Below, piece by piece: positions 10,731 through 21,834 of a DNA stretch of 64,000 bases. Source of the stretch: Datura wrightii (taxonomy: Eukaryota; Streptophyta; Magnoliopsida; Solanales; Solanaceae); contig JASDFA010000018.1 in NCBI GenBank assembly GCA_035772735.1, positions 137,335,501 to 137,399,500 on the forward strand. The letters run 5' to 3'. The notes below the pieces were generated by a model. The model did no database searches, had not been told where the DNA came from, and saw only the letters and a program-made list of their open reading frames with translations. Numbering within the stretch: the first letter of the stretch is position 1; every line of letters starts with the position of its first letter. The position numbers and the translations under genes were made by a program.

Positions 10731-12484
10731 AGATAAATCAAATTATACTTTCCTACGGGGCTATGAATTTCTTGAAGGAGCTATATATTTTCTAGATAGA
10801 TCAAGTTAACGTCTAAGGGACTTAAACCATAGTATTAAAGTATTACCTTCAGGTAAGATGCCTGTGGGGAGTTAAGGTTGACTACATAGGAGCATGTTCG
10901 ATGAGTAGCAGTCTTACAGTCGTTCTAAGCGAAGGGACTAAACAGTTGGTTGCATGTGACCTTGTTGTTCACTTGTGATTTATCCGTGTCCTAGGATGAC
11001 TTTCAAATATTGCTTATGTTACCCCGATCTCGCCCTATTCTGCCCAAACTAACAAAGGTGGTAATCGCTGCCAGGACCCATTGGTCAGGTATAGTCACAT
11101 AGGATGTGCTTTTTGGCATCTATATGGACTATTTTAGGGGCGAGTAGGTTTGTGTTAGGCATAAAGATTTAGGCGCCTATGGAGTGTCTATATTTAGGTG
11201 ATAGCATTGTACCCCTGTAGGGTTAGACCCACCTAAGTTGGTCTCCCGTGAAACGAACTTAGGATTGCTAACTGTATCATTGCCTACGAGGCTATGGATT
11301 GCTCAGAGGAGCTATAAAACATCTGAAAAGACTATATTTAGGACTACAAGGTCGTATCAAAGTCCATTGACTTATGGATTTTTTTTATGCCATAACAACA
11401 TTACAGAGAGGGAGCCTGGGGAGCCCAAGGTGCATTTACAGAAGCCTAAATGGCTCAGATACAATTAAGGAGTCCATGGGCTCAGTTGAAATCCTAGCCA
11501 AATATGTTTTTTTATAGTTACTTATGACACCATAGTGACTTGGTTAGGGGTATGTAAATTGAACTGTGCTTGTCGGGGCCTATGGGGGCCCAAGTAGGTT
11601 ATCTTTGTGTTAATTGTACCTTCCAGTCTTATGGGGGCCAGGCTAGGTTCCCGTTTGCATACTTTCTTACTAGATATAGCTTATGAATATATAATTGTAC
11701 AACTTATGCTCTTATTTGTATAGTTGTCTACTAGATGCAGGCTATGGTTATAAAAGCATACAGGTTAACTTATGCTCCTTTTCGATAATTACTTTTAGTT
11801 CTTTATCAGCGTCTATTCATTTATTATTATTGCCTTACATACTCGGTACATATCGTAATGACGCCTACGCATTGGGCGTTGCATACTTGCCTATAGATTC
11901 AGACAGACAAGTTTTGGGACCTCCTAGCAGCTATTCAGTGTCAGCGAATTGGTAAGCTCCTTTCATTCAAAGTTGCCAGATTGTAGAGGTTTCTCTGTCT
12001 CATCTTGTATAGTTTTGGGTAGGTAGGGAACCTGTCCTGATCAACATTTTTCACTCCTAAAGGCTTGTAGACCACAGTCTTTAGTTCCTAGCTAGTTGTG
12101 CATTATTGGCCATGTGGGGCCTATATGTGTTATATTTTGTGTGTTGCCCATGTAGGTCCTAGTTTAGCTATCTATTAGCAGCCTTTTCAGCTATAGTTCA
12201 TATAGAACTTCCTACCTTCCTTTTCCTATAACTTAGACAGCATGGTGGTCTTGTCGGTCCGCATAGGATCCTTTTATTATCATGATTGTTGGATTAGCTG
12301 TCTCATGCAGATTATACGTTCCGGCCTATTCAGCCTGAGGCTGTGCTTATAACTGAGATATAACCATTTATTTTCTTGCTATGTGCTGCTGGCATGAACC
12401 AGAAGTGTATGTGTCCAGCCCGGTCAGCTTAGAGTCTAGTATGACATTGGGTACTAGTTACGCCTCCCAAGGTGGGGCATCACA
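10731..12484 (+). repeat. E 5' LTR, 3' portion
   Basis: Aligns with the right-hand part of E's 3' LTR (about 16820-17686 plus 35539-36436): shared runs include cctacggggct, accttcaggt, gacccattggt and the end ggtggggcatcaca. Its 5' part lies outside the window beyond B'. The LTR ends at 12484, with a tRNA-Met-type primer site next to it. Confidence 0.8.
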
Positions 12485-12488
12485 AACA

Positions 12489-12503
12489 TGGTATCAAAGC
12501 AAT
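12489..12503 (+). other. E primer binding site, initiator tRNA-Met type
   Basis: TGGTATCAAAGCAAT lies four bases inside the 5' LTR, close to the usual TGGTATCAGAGC of chromoviruses. Confidence 0.8.
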
Positions 12504-12714
12504 GTCGTATACAAGGGAGTCTGAAAGCCTTGTATAGTATTCTTTTTTATTAATGTATTGTGCACCACATTTTATAAGAAGGGGGCTACAAAGCACAATA
12601 GTATAGTTACCCCTCCTTCTTCTCAAATCAAGTTATAAAGCCGAGTTGTATAGGCTGAAGTCCCTAAGCTTACATTTTTATGTCTGTCTAGATTGATATT
12701 TGATATGAGACCGA

Positions 12715-13200
12715 CTTCAGCCAGTCACAAGTTAGCTACAACAACAGGAGAGGGTACCAGCGAGGTGCCACAATTAGGGGACAGCCCAGCCTGAAGGTGA
12801 AAGGGGACGTCTTTTTAATCTCCCCATCATCCTCGCGGGGCACCTGGAACCTCATAAGGTAACAAACATGCCAGTACCGTCCCCAGTTCTTCATACACCC
12901 TTGGATTAGGATGTCAAGAGTATAGTATATATGATGGCTTACTTATTAGCTACTCAGTATTAGACAGGGACAACAATCAATGTTGGATTACCTAAAAGGT
13001 ACGAAAGATTGTGAAATTGTGAGATTCTTACTTGTAGCCCTATACAGTTTATTGAGTATCGTACCTTTGCCTTGTTATTGAATGATATGGTTATTTCCCG
13101 CCTCCCAGCCTTTTTTCAGTATAATAGAGAGAGTAAGTATTGACACTATGTTGCCAAGAGTAAATAGTAAAAGAGGTCTAGATCCGTTGACTCCTAGGGG
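12715..13200 (+). pseudogene. E gag N-terminal remnant
   Basis: ATG at 12715 opens MRPTSASHK, in the position of the gag start after the leader. The frame soon meets stops and frameshifts. Scattered gag-like peptides follow (near 12960-13090). I rely on position and orientation more than on sequence. Confidence 0.4.
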
Positions 13201-14160
13201 GGTGTTAGAAAAATGGTCAAGACCCCTAGTACTTAAATAAGCCACCTAGACCTTCACTATAGTAAAGATCAGGATGACATGTAAACTTGCTAGGAGCAGC
13301 TGAGTATATGTGATAGTCCATAAGTAGTAGGCTCCTAGTAATAGTAAAGCTCAGGTTAGAAATAGGCTAATCCTATCACAATGTGTTAATAGCAGTAGGG
13401 AATAGTTGGAGAATAAAGCCTAGGACCCCCGCGTCTTGTTATGTTGAGAGGCGGAGAGATTATATGATGGGAACCAGCCCGAGCCGAGTCAGGACAATAT
13501 AGGCTAGCAGACTTGGCAAGTAATATCCTTTCCAGTATGGTGCATAGGGCACGAACCTCGAATTCAACCTATAGAAGTAAGGGCAAGACATGAACTTGTC
13601 GCTCTGGGGGAAAACAGAACCACCCCTAGCTGTAGCGGGATGATAGAGCTTGGGATCACCGTTGCATGTCGAGAAACAAGAATCAGGTTGTCATCTAAAG
13701 GAAAGTGAGATAGTGACCTAGAATATTTCAATATCACCTCTAGTTATGGAGGTGAAGGAGTGACAGTATGGAGACCCTAGCCTAGTACAGCATAGGGACA
13801 AGGCCCAGCAGAAGGAGCCATCGGCCTTTGAGATAGTAGGGGGCAAATTCTTGAGACCCAGTGGCTGACTCTGCATTCCAAATATGGCAGGGCTTCATTG
13901 GTAGATTGTGGAAAGGGTACACCATGCCCGTTATTCTCTCCACCCATGTTTGATGAAAATGCATCAGGTTATAAAAGAGATCTACTGATGTTATGGGAAG
14001 AAGAAAGATATTCTTTAGTGGTAGCACAGAGCTCCAATAGCTAGCAGGGAAAGGCTAGACATCAGAAACTGGGCAGGTTAATTCAGGAAATAGTTATGCA
14101 TACGTGAAAGTGGGAAGTAGCCAATATGAATTTAATTATAGATTTACCTCATACCAGGTG
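13201..14160 (+). other. Decayed E interior, no gene recognised
   Basis: No convincing reading frame. It sits where zinc knuckle, protease and polymerase should be, but E's whole interior is only 2.8 kb, so most of pol has been deleted. Confidence 0.5.
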
Positions 14161-14169
14161 TAAATTTGA

Positions 14170-14960
14170 CCCTACAAGAGTCATTGTCGAAAGGCAAAGG
14201 GGATCAACACATTTCTTTCCATTCAAAATTACGTTTCAGCTAATGATTACACTGAGTTAAATACCAAATAGGTAATCCAGCTACATTAGGTACACAACTC
14301 ACAACTATGTTTTGGAAATCGTGTCAGAATGGATAGAGATGCAAGCTAATTTGAGTAAACCTTCTCTTCCCTAGGCAAATGGCCAAGTAGAGCACACGAT
14401 TTAGACTTTTAAAAGATATTTTATATGCAGAAATATAGGTCCCCTATATGATGGCTTAAAGTAGATAAGTCAGGGTTAATTGAACCTAGTATAACACGTC
14501 AGTTAGAAGAAAAAGTTAAACTCTTTGGAGAGCATTTATTGACTGCCCAGGGTTATTAGAAGTCCTATTCCAATGTATAGCATAGGGAGTTTGAGATTGA
14601 GGCAACAACTGGGTATTACACATAATTTCGCCAATGAAGGGCGTTATGAAATTCAACAAGAAGGACGGACTTAACCTTAGATTTATTGGGCTATACCGAA
14701 CCATCTGAATGATCGGCCAAGTGGCCTATGAGTTAGAGTTGCCTTTGGGACTAGGATCTGTTCATCAATATTATGCAAGCGCGTAGGAGACCTATTCTAA
14801 GGTTGACCCAGACGAGAATGCTTAGGTTACAGAAGAGTCGTACTACGTGGAGACTCCAGCAGATATACTAGATTTTCGGGTCTGTAGGGTCTATCTTGAG
14901 AACCAAAGTTATAGCCTATTAGAGTCATATAGAGGAACAAAAATATAGAAGGGATGAATT
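14170..14960 (+). pseudogene. E integrase C-terminus and chromodomain-region remnant
   Basis: Peptides in broken frames match Tekay-type integrase: ANGQVEHTI followed by a stop (usual form GQAERTIQTLE) near 14376, and RFGKKGKLSP-like VMKFNKKDGL near 14645, then VAYELELPLG-L-SVHQ near 14720. Element B has the equivalent GKVAYELDLPSELASVHP. Many stops and frameshifts; not functional. Confidence 0.75.
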
Positions 14961-15295
14961 GAAAAGATAAGGATGACACGAAGCCTGGATATCCTTAGTT
15001 GTTCCAGGCTCTACAATGATAGTATACAAACTCAGACAATTTTAGTTAAGGCAAGATAGTTCCAGATGTTATATAGTTGACTTTGTTGCTATTGTTATCA
15101 GTTGCTTACATTTATATGGTGGAACTATGTTATTCAGGTGCAAATAGCTTCCTGTTAGATGCCTGTGTTAGACTTTTCTTTGTTTTAGGTTTTTTGATAG
15201 TCCATATTACAAAGGAGACTCTGCCCAAATTTTCGGACGAGGCTTAAAGTACAGAACATCCTAAAGTTAGATTACATTTGAGGACAAATATTCCT

Positions 15296-15310
15296 AAAAG
15301 GGGGGAGGGG
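15296..15310 (+). other. E polypurine tract
   Basis: aaaaggggggagggg follows a 'catttgaggacaaatattcc' stretch and directly precedes the LTR start tgttacacc. This is the usual arrangement at the 3' end of Tekay-type elements. Confidence 0.85.
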
Positions 15311-15449
15311 TTATGTTACACCCCATAAGTGGTCATTAACCAACCGATGCATATGTTTCCATGTTAAAGGGTTTTTAGAGTACAACGTGCGAGAGAAGGC
15401 CCGGAATTAGAACGCACAAGTGCAGTATCGAGCGAGCGGAAGATCAGGG

Positions 15450-15600
15450 CCAGGAGGCAGGGTGCACCAGGCGTCGCGCCATGCCCTTCCCACGGCGCAA
15501 GGAGCACCGCGTCGCGGCCCTCCCTCAATGGGTTGGGAGGCACGCTGCGCCCGTATATCGACGCGTTAAGCGGCGCGCTGTGGCCCCCTGCCACAACCTT
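15450..15600 (+). promoter_or_regulatory. Palindrome island upstream of TATA, E LTR
   Basis: Very GC-rich block of gcgtcgcgcc, ccgcgtcgcgg, gacgcg and ggcgcgctg words. ccgcgtcgcgg at 15507-15517 is a perfect odd palindrome (5+1+5). It is followed within a few bases by a TATA-rich run at 15605. The layout matches the islands of other families; the words differ. Confidence 0.65.
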
Positions 15601-15604
15601 CTAT

Positions 15605-15627
15605 GTATATATATATATATATATATT
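15605..15627 (+). repeat. TA dinucleotide repeat, probable TATA region
   Basis: About eleven TA units directly downstream of the GC island, in the place a core promoter would occupy. Confidence 0.8.
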
Positions 15628-17681
15628 AACTAAGAAGGTCTAATAATTTTAAAATATTTCCCAAGATGCCTTCAGACGTGGGCGATTTTTGGACAAGGGT
15701 TTCGTCAAATTGAAGCCAAATTATGTTGTCAAATCACCTTCAAACATCAATTCTTCTTGTGATATGATTCCTAGGCGTACGAAAAATTTATCTACGAAGT
15801 TATTTCTTCAAAATTGGCCCAGTTTGGTGAAATCCCGTCGAGTAGAAGTTGTAGAAATCACTTCTAATCAAGTCTTAGTCGGCTACGAGCAATAAGTAAG
15901 TATTTCTACCTTCTAGATTCTCTGAAACTCATAAGCTTTTAGTTGAATTTGACATGTTATGACTTAAGGTCCTTGTGTTTTTTGGAGAATGTTGCTGGCT
16001 GCTTTTTGGAGTTGGAACAACCCTATTTCTTTGACATAAAAGCTAGAATAGGGAAGAAATGCGAGTTCTTGATTGAAGCAAGACTAATTGAGCAGGAATC
16101 GGCAACTGAGGTATGTTATGGCTAATCTCTTCGGCAAGTTATTCTTGTCGTATAGTTGATACGACCTATACCTTTGTAAGTGAGTTCAACGTACGTATGT
16201 TGTGATTATCTCTAACTAGTAGATAATGGTTATATATATTGTTCTTAGCTGCTGCAAGATGAATTAAGATTGAATTGTAGTTTCCCTCATCGGAAAAGAG
16301 TATATTAAGTGTGACTAACATGAGGAGCATCGTAGAGTTTTCTCTGCTCACCTATTTACCATTTGGAGGGATTGTCACGTCTCGCTGTCATACTAAGGCC
16401 TTAGAATTTTGTGTGTAGCTATTGGGCCTAACTTGGTAAAGTTGGAGCATATGGCACAACTGGGAAATATAACTCTCTGTTTGATACGTCTATAGAGAGT
16501 AAATCTCTCCCATAGGATGTTGGCGCACCTTGATGCCTCCAGGCTAGAATCTTGATTAGATGGTCTTACCTTCGAGTGATGTCACCAGGGTTGCCAAATT
16601 AATTGAGCGATAGCTTGCCATATGATTGCATACTGTCGGTGACCATTAGCTTCAATTGACTTACTACATGATGTATAGGTCACTTAGGAGACCACCCCAA
16701 TTGTTAGAAATCTGATAGACTAAGTAATGTCTTAAGGGGGAAAACTTGTCAGGGATTAGACGTGGGCTAACACCCTGGGCTACTCTTTCAAACACACATG
16801 TACATGTTGCCATGAAGGGCTAAATCCAGATATACTTGCCTACGGGGCTGTGAATTACTCGAGGGATCTATATGTTGTCTAGACAGGACAAGTTAACCTT
16901 TAAGAGACTAGAACCATAGTATTATTGTATTACCTTCAGGTTAAGGATTACAGTAAAATGCCTAGAGGAAGTTACGTCTAACTATTGAGAAGCATGTCCG
17001 TTTAGTAGCACTCTACAATCGTTCTAAGTGAAGTGACTAAATATTTTGTTGCCTGCGACCTTGATGTTCGCCTATGAGCTATCCTCATCCTAGGATGACT
17101 TTCAGGATATTGCTTAGGTCATCCCGGACTTCAACTATTCTGTCCAAACTGACAGAGGTAGTATTCGCTGCGAGGACCCATTGGTTAGGTATAGGCACAT
17201 ATGGTATGCCTGCTGGCAGCTATTTGGACTATTTTAGGGGCGAGTAGCAGTTGTATTAGGCCTAAATATCTAGGCGCCTATCGAGTGTCTATACTGAGGT
17301 GGTAGCATCATACCCCTATAGGGATTGACCCACCTTAGTTGGTCTCCCATCAAAAAACCATAGGATTGCTAATTGTACCATTACTTACGGGGCTATGGAT
17401 CACTCCGAGCAGCTATGTAATATCTGAAAAGAAAATATTCAGGTCTATAAGGCCGTATAAAAGTCCATTCGCATATGTCTTTCCTTTATGCCATAACAAC
17501 ACTATTGACCCTCAGTGGAGCCTTGCGAGCCCAGGATGCAGTTATAGTAGCCTAGAGGGCTCATATATAATTACAAGATCCCATGTGCTCAGGAGTAGTC
17601 CTAGAGGACGGATAGGTTTGGATATAGCTACTTGTAAAACAAAAGTGACCTGGTTAGGGATATTAGATTGAACTATACTTG

Positions 17682-17686
17682 CCCGG
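17682..17686. repeat. Target site duplication of B, left copy (cccgg)
   Basis: cccgg directly before B's LTR start; the same five bases follow B's end at 35534-35538, and E's LTR sequence continues on the far side. Confidence 0.92.
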
Positions 17687-19980
17687 TGTCACGACCCGGA
17701 CGTACACCCGAATCGTAAACATGGGACAAGGGACCCCAAGGGACCCCAAGTCGACCCATGGCTCATGCATAAAATTAATCTCATTCAAATGAGAGGAATG
17801 ATAATCATAAAAACATAGTGGAACGTAATCATAGCATAACATTAGAAAATACTAGACGTACACATAAGCTGAATACTACACATGGTCTGAAAGGCTCAAC
17901 AACATATGATGGGTTGATGGGAAAAAATCCCCAACTAATCCAAACAATACAGAAACGTAAGATAACATAAAAGTCTATCAAACTGCCCTCGAAACATGAG
18001 GACTCATTAATAAGTTGAGAACGTAAGATGAGATGGACTAAGGATGAGGATGAGCCTGAGATCCGGACCTTGTATCATGAAACGATACAACAAAGAAAGT
18101 ATGTTGTTAGTACGTGGAATGTACTGAGTATCCAAGGTAAGTAAAATGGACATTTCAAAGTAAATAAATCTTGTAAATAATATGAGAGAAGGACATCATG
18201 CTTACATCAAAATCTACGTAATATAACATAAGGCTCAAGGCTTTCAAATCATTCATAATCATTCTTTTTCATAATCGTAAGTAAAATTTTTCAAAACGGA
18301 ACTTGAGCCACAACATAAACATAAAAATGCATAAAACATGCGGAATAATGGGAGAAATCACCATAACCGACACTATCATGATAGAGCCTTTCATGATGCC
18401 CCACTGTCTCGGTCAAGTGGGCAGAGCTGAACCTGGCTTGCCATGCGAGGGTCGTGCATAAGGTGTGATATCACATTTGAGGGGATCATTATCATTACAT
18501 CATATCATTAGAAACCCATGGTGGCACGTGGTTATGAGACACCAGCATAGTCCTTTGAACGTCGGGCTGCTCTATGCTAGAAACGGCTCACAAAAACATA
18601 CATATAGGCTCATACATAAATCAATAACATCATGGATTAAGATTCATTGGCTAAAATATAACATTTATCATCATTGATCCCCTTTAAAACATGCTTAGCC
18701 AAGAATCAAGGCCCTTTTCATCGGCCAACATCATAAATCAATAAATCATGTAATTCCTTTCATAAATCATAAATCGTTCTTTAACATGTGAGCATTGCCC
18801 AATAATTCATCATATTCAATTCTTTCAAAATATGCTCATGAACATGGGTAACTTGAATTCATGATTTTCCGTCATCAATAACTTCAAATATATAGAGTAT
18901 TCATCATGAATCATAACTTCCATGAACTTTCATCAAATGGGCATTTTGGATTTAAAAGATTGAAACATGATTTAAAGAAAATAATAGTAAAACCTGCCCA
19001 TCATTCAAAATTTAATAATTAAATATCATACCCATAAAGAGAAATTACAATTTCATGCAATTGAGTAAATCCCCATAGACTTGAATAGGAGGATCCATGA
19101 TTTTAAATTGAGATTTGGGCATGGGTGGGGAAGGATTTTACCCATTCTAAAACCCTACATACCTGAAAACGGATTGACTCAAAGTTCCATGAACACCCAC
19201 AAAGAAATTGATGGAAACTTGAGGAAGAAGACCTTGAATCTCCCAAATCACTATAAAGTTCTTGCATGAGAATGGGCATGCATAAAGGACTTAAATCCTC
19301 TTATCACACTCATAAAATATTCAAAACGACATAGTTTAGTATCTAAAAACGTGGAAAAGTCGAAAATGCCCTTAAAATTATTTCTATGAAAATTGTCCCG
19401 GATGGACCAGCAACCGACCCAACAGGTCATTGCAACATACTACGACTCGTGGTATCGAGTCATCAGGTCCACTGCCTCTTAACACATATCAGATTCTTCC
19501 GACGACTCGTCAGGACGGATTGTTATTTCAAACCACGAGTCATTGAATCAGCCGTCATCAACTTCTTGACCAACCCTACTTCCCTTTCCATGAACCTCAC
19601 CACAACTCGTGGTTCCCTCCAACGAGTCGTGGTCTCAATCCATTGTAAGAACTGGACATTTTAACCCACAAACAATGACTAGAAACAATGGGCCGTCACT
19701 TCTCAGCCCAGATCGTGGGATGCCCCGTGGGTTCCCTATTAGCCTAAGTTCGTTCTTTCCAACAACTAGTAACAACGACTCATTGTTCCTGACAACGAGT
19801 CGTTACACCGTCCATTGTCATCACTGCCTCCCTGAACCCCCATCCCACGACTGCTTTCAATGACTCATGGTATCCATCCATGAGTCATTGAGTCGTCCGT
19901 TCTATGATGTTTTTGCAAGTTTTCTGCAGTTTTCAAAGTCAACTCCCGAGTCTATTCTTAGGCCTTCCCTGGATATTACA
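17687..19980 (-). repeat. B 3' LTR
   Basis: 2294 bp, begins tgtcacgacc and ends tattaca on the plus strand. Direct repeat of 33237-35533. Contains the conserved 'cataatcat' rich body and, near its right end, the CGACTCGTGG island. Confidence 0.93.
19395..19960 (-). promoter_or_regulatory. Palindrome island, B 3' LTR
   Basis: Repeated ccacgactcgtgg words, many altered to catgactcatgg. The CG-to-TG/CA changes turn the core acgactcgt into atgactcat. I could not find a canonical TATA box close by. Confidence 0.6.
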
Positions 19981-19995
19981 ATATCTCTCCCTTGG
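19981..19995 (-). other. B polypurine tract
   Basis: Minus strand reads ccaagggagagatat directly before the 3' LTR, after a 'catttgaggatgaatgtt' stretch typical of the clade. Confidence 0.82.
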
Positions 19996-20224
19996 AAACA
20001 TTCATCCTCAAATGTAGGAAACAAGCATCAAACAGAAACATACAATTTATCATAGCTATATACTGATCATTTTAACCAAAATTTTCACAGAATGACTGCA
20101 TCCGAATCAAACCATTTAGCTAATTGATCTTATACTTCACATACACATTCATACACATAAAAGAAACTTGCACACGTGAACTGAATACAAAAACTAGATA
20201 GAGTCATAGGACAAAAGTGATACC

Positions 20225-21834
20225 TCAAGTCGGAATTGAGTCGGTAGAGAACAAATGTGGATTTCTAGTCATCATATCTGCTTCGGCTTCCCATGTAGCT
20301 CCCTCAACATGTTGATTCCTCCATAATAATTTAACTGAAGCTACTTTTTTGTTCCTTAGCTTACGGACTTGAAGATCTAAGATTTTCACCGGAATTTCTT
20401 CATAGCCGAGGCTATCCTTTACACCAACGCTATCTACTGGGACTACTAAAGCTGGATCTCCCAAGAACCTTTTCATGAGCGATGTATGAAACACGGGATG
20501 AACTGAAGCTAGTTCTGAAGGCAAGTCCAACTCATATGCCACCTTACCAACTATCCTCATAACCCAGTAAGGACTAACATAGTGGGGACTGAGTTTCCCT
20601 TTCTTTCCGAATCGCATGACTCCTTTCATGGAAGGTACCTTTAGAAATACCTAGGCGTCCACATTAAACTCCAGATCCCTTCTCCTCACATCAACATACG
20701 AATTCTGATGACTTTGTGCAGTTTTTAACCGCTCCCTTATCATCTGAACCTTCACCATAACCTCGTGAACCGAATCTGGTCCTATCATAGCTGCCTCGCC
20801 AACCTCAAACCATCCGATGGGAGATCTACACCATCACCCGTAAAGAGCTTTGAATGGTGCCATCTAGATTCTGGAGTGATAACTGTTATTATAAGAAAAC
20901 TCAATCAAGGACAAATGATCATCCCAACTACCTTGGAAATCCATAACACATGCCCTCAACATATCCTCGAGGGTCTGAATGGTTCTTTCTGCCTAGCCGT
21001 CTATTTGCGGATGAAGGTTGTACTGAGCTTAACTTGCGTCCCAAGTCCTTTTTAAAAAGAACGCCAGAATTGAGAGGAAAACTAAGTACCTCGGTCTAAA
21101 ATAATAGACAAGTGCACTTCACGAAGTCGAACCATCTCCCGAATATACAACTTGGCATAATCATCCACTGAATCTATGGTCTTGACCGGTAGGAACTGCC
21201 GCCTTAGTTAACCTGTTGACCACCACCCAAATGGAGTCATAGTGTCAGCGAATACGAGGTAGACCTGTAACAAAATCCATATTAATTTCTTCCCACTTTC
21301 ATGTGGGGATGTTGATATCCTTAAGTACGCCTCCCGACCTTTGATGCTCGACTTTCACTTGCTGGCAGTGTGGACATTTTGCTACGAACTCTACAATCTC
21401 TTTCTTCATACCATCCCACCAATAGATTTCTCGCAAGTCCTGATACATCTTTGTGGATCCTAGATGAATAGAATATCTGGTATCATGTGCCTCATGCAAT
21501 ATCTGAATTCTCAAATCATCAACATCTGGGATACATAGACGACCCTAGTATCATAGCACATCATCTCCCCCTTGGGAGAAAACCTCCACCTTTTCACTCT
21601 GCATCGCCTTCTTCAGCTTCCTCAAAATTGGATCCTCATCTTGCCTGGATTTAACATCAACCACCAAGGATGATTCTGACCCGTTATATACAATAACATC
21701 GCCTTCGGTCAGTCAATCAATCAAACTCCCAGTCTTGCAAGTCGGTGGACATCCTTTACCATCTCCTTCTTTCCCTCATCCACATGGGACACACTCCGCA
21801 TAGAGAGTCTACTGAGCACATCCGCAACCATATT
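20225..21834 (-). pseudogene. B integrase and chromodomain (broken)
   Basis: Reading down the minus strand: VADVLSRLS (end of the RNase H-integrase linker), HEAHDTRYS...CPHC zinc finger of integrase near 21350-21490, catalytic-core pieces (IWVVVNRLTKAA, where the usual aspartate of VDRLTK is N), GQAERTIQTLEDMLRACV near 20965, GKVAYELDLPSELASVHPVFH near 20530, and a chromodomain-type end (LLWRNQHVEGATWEAEADM) near 20310. The last 134 codons (20225-20629) are open; the rest has stops and shifts. Integrase joins element cDNA to host DNA; the chromodomain would target chromatin. Confidence 0.88.
21830..21834. repeat. Target site duplication of C, left copy (atatt)
   Basis: atatt here against acatt at 29994-29998, one mismatch. 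Removing C and one copy restores the B coding line MANV-VADVLSR, which confirms the boundary. Confidence 0.8.

Larger units (their letters stand above)
15314..17686 (+). repeat. E 3' LTR, left part (split by B)
   Basis: Begins tgttacacccc right after the polypurine tract and is cut at 17686 by element B. It resumes at 35539. The right half matches E's 5' LTR. Whole LTR about 3.27 kb without the insertion. It holds a GC-rich island and a TA-repeat TATA region near its start and an aggtatgtt donor-like site near 16110. Confidence 0.75.

Noticed and set aside
15364..15594. 76-codon minus ORF in the E island
   Set aside because: Open only because the island is GC-rich; no homology or context.
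16375..16390. tgtcacgtctcg as an LTR start
   Set aside because: A much better start (tgttacacc after a polypurine tract) is at 15314, and the sequence reads on without a break.
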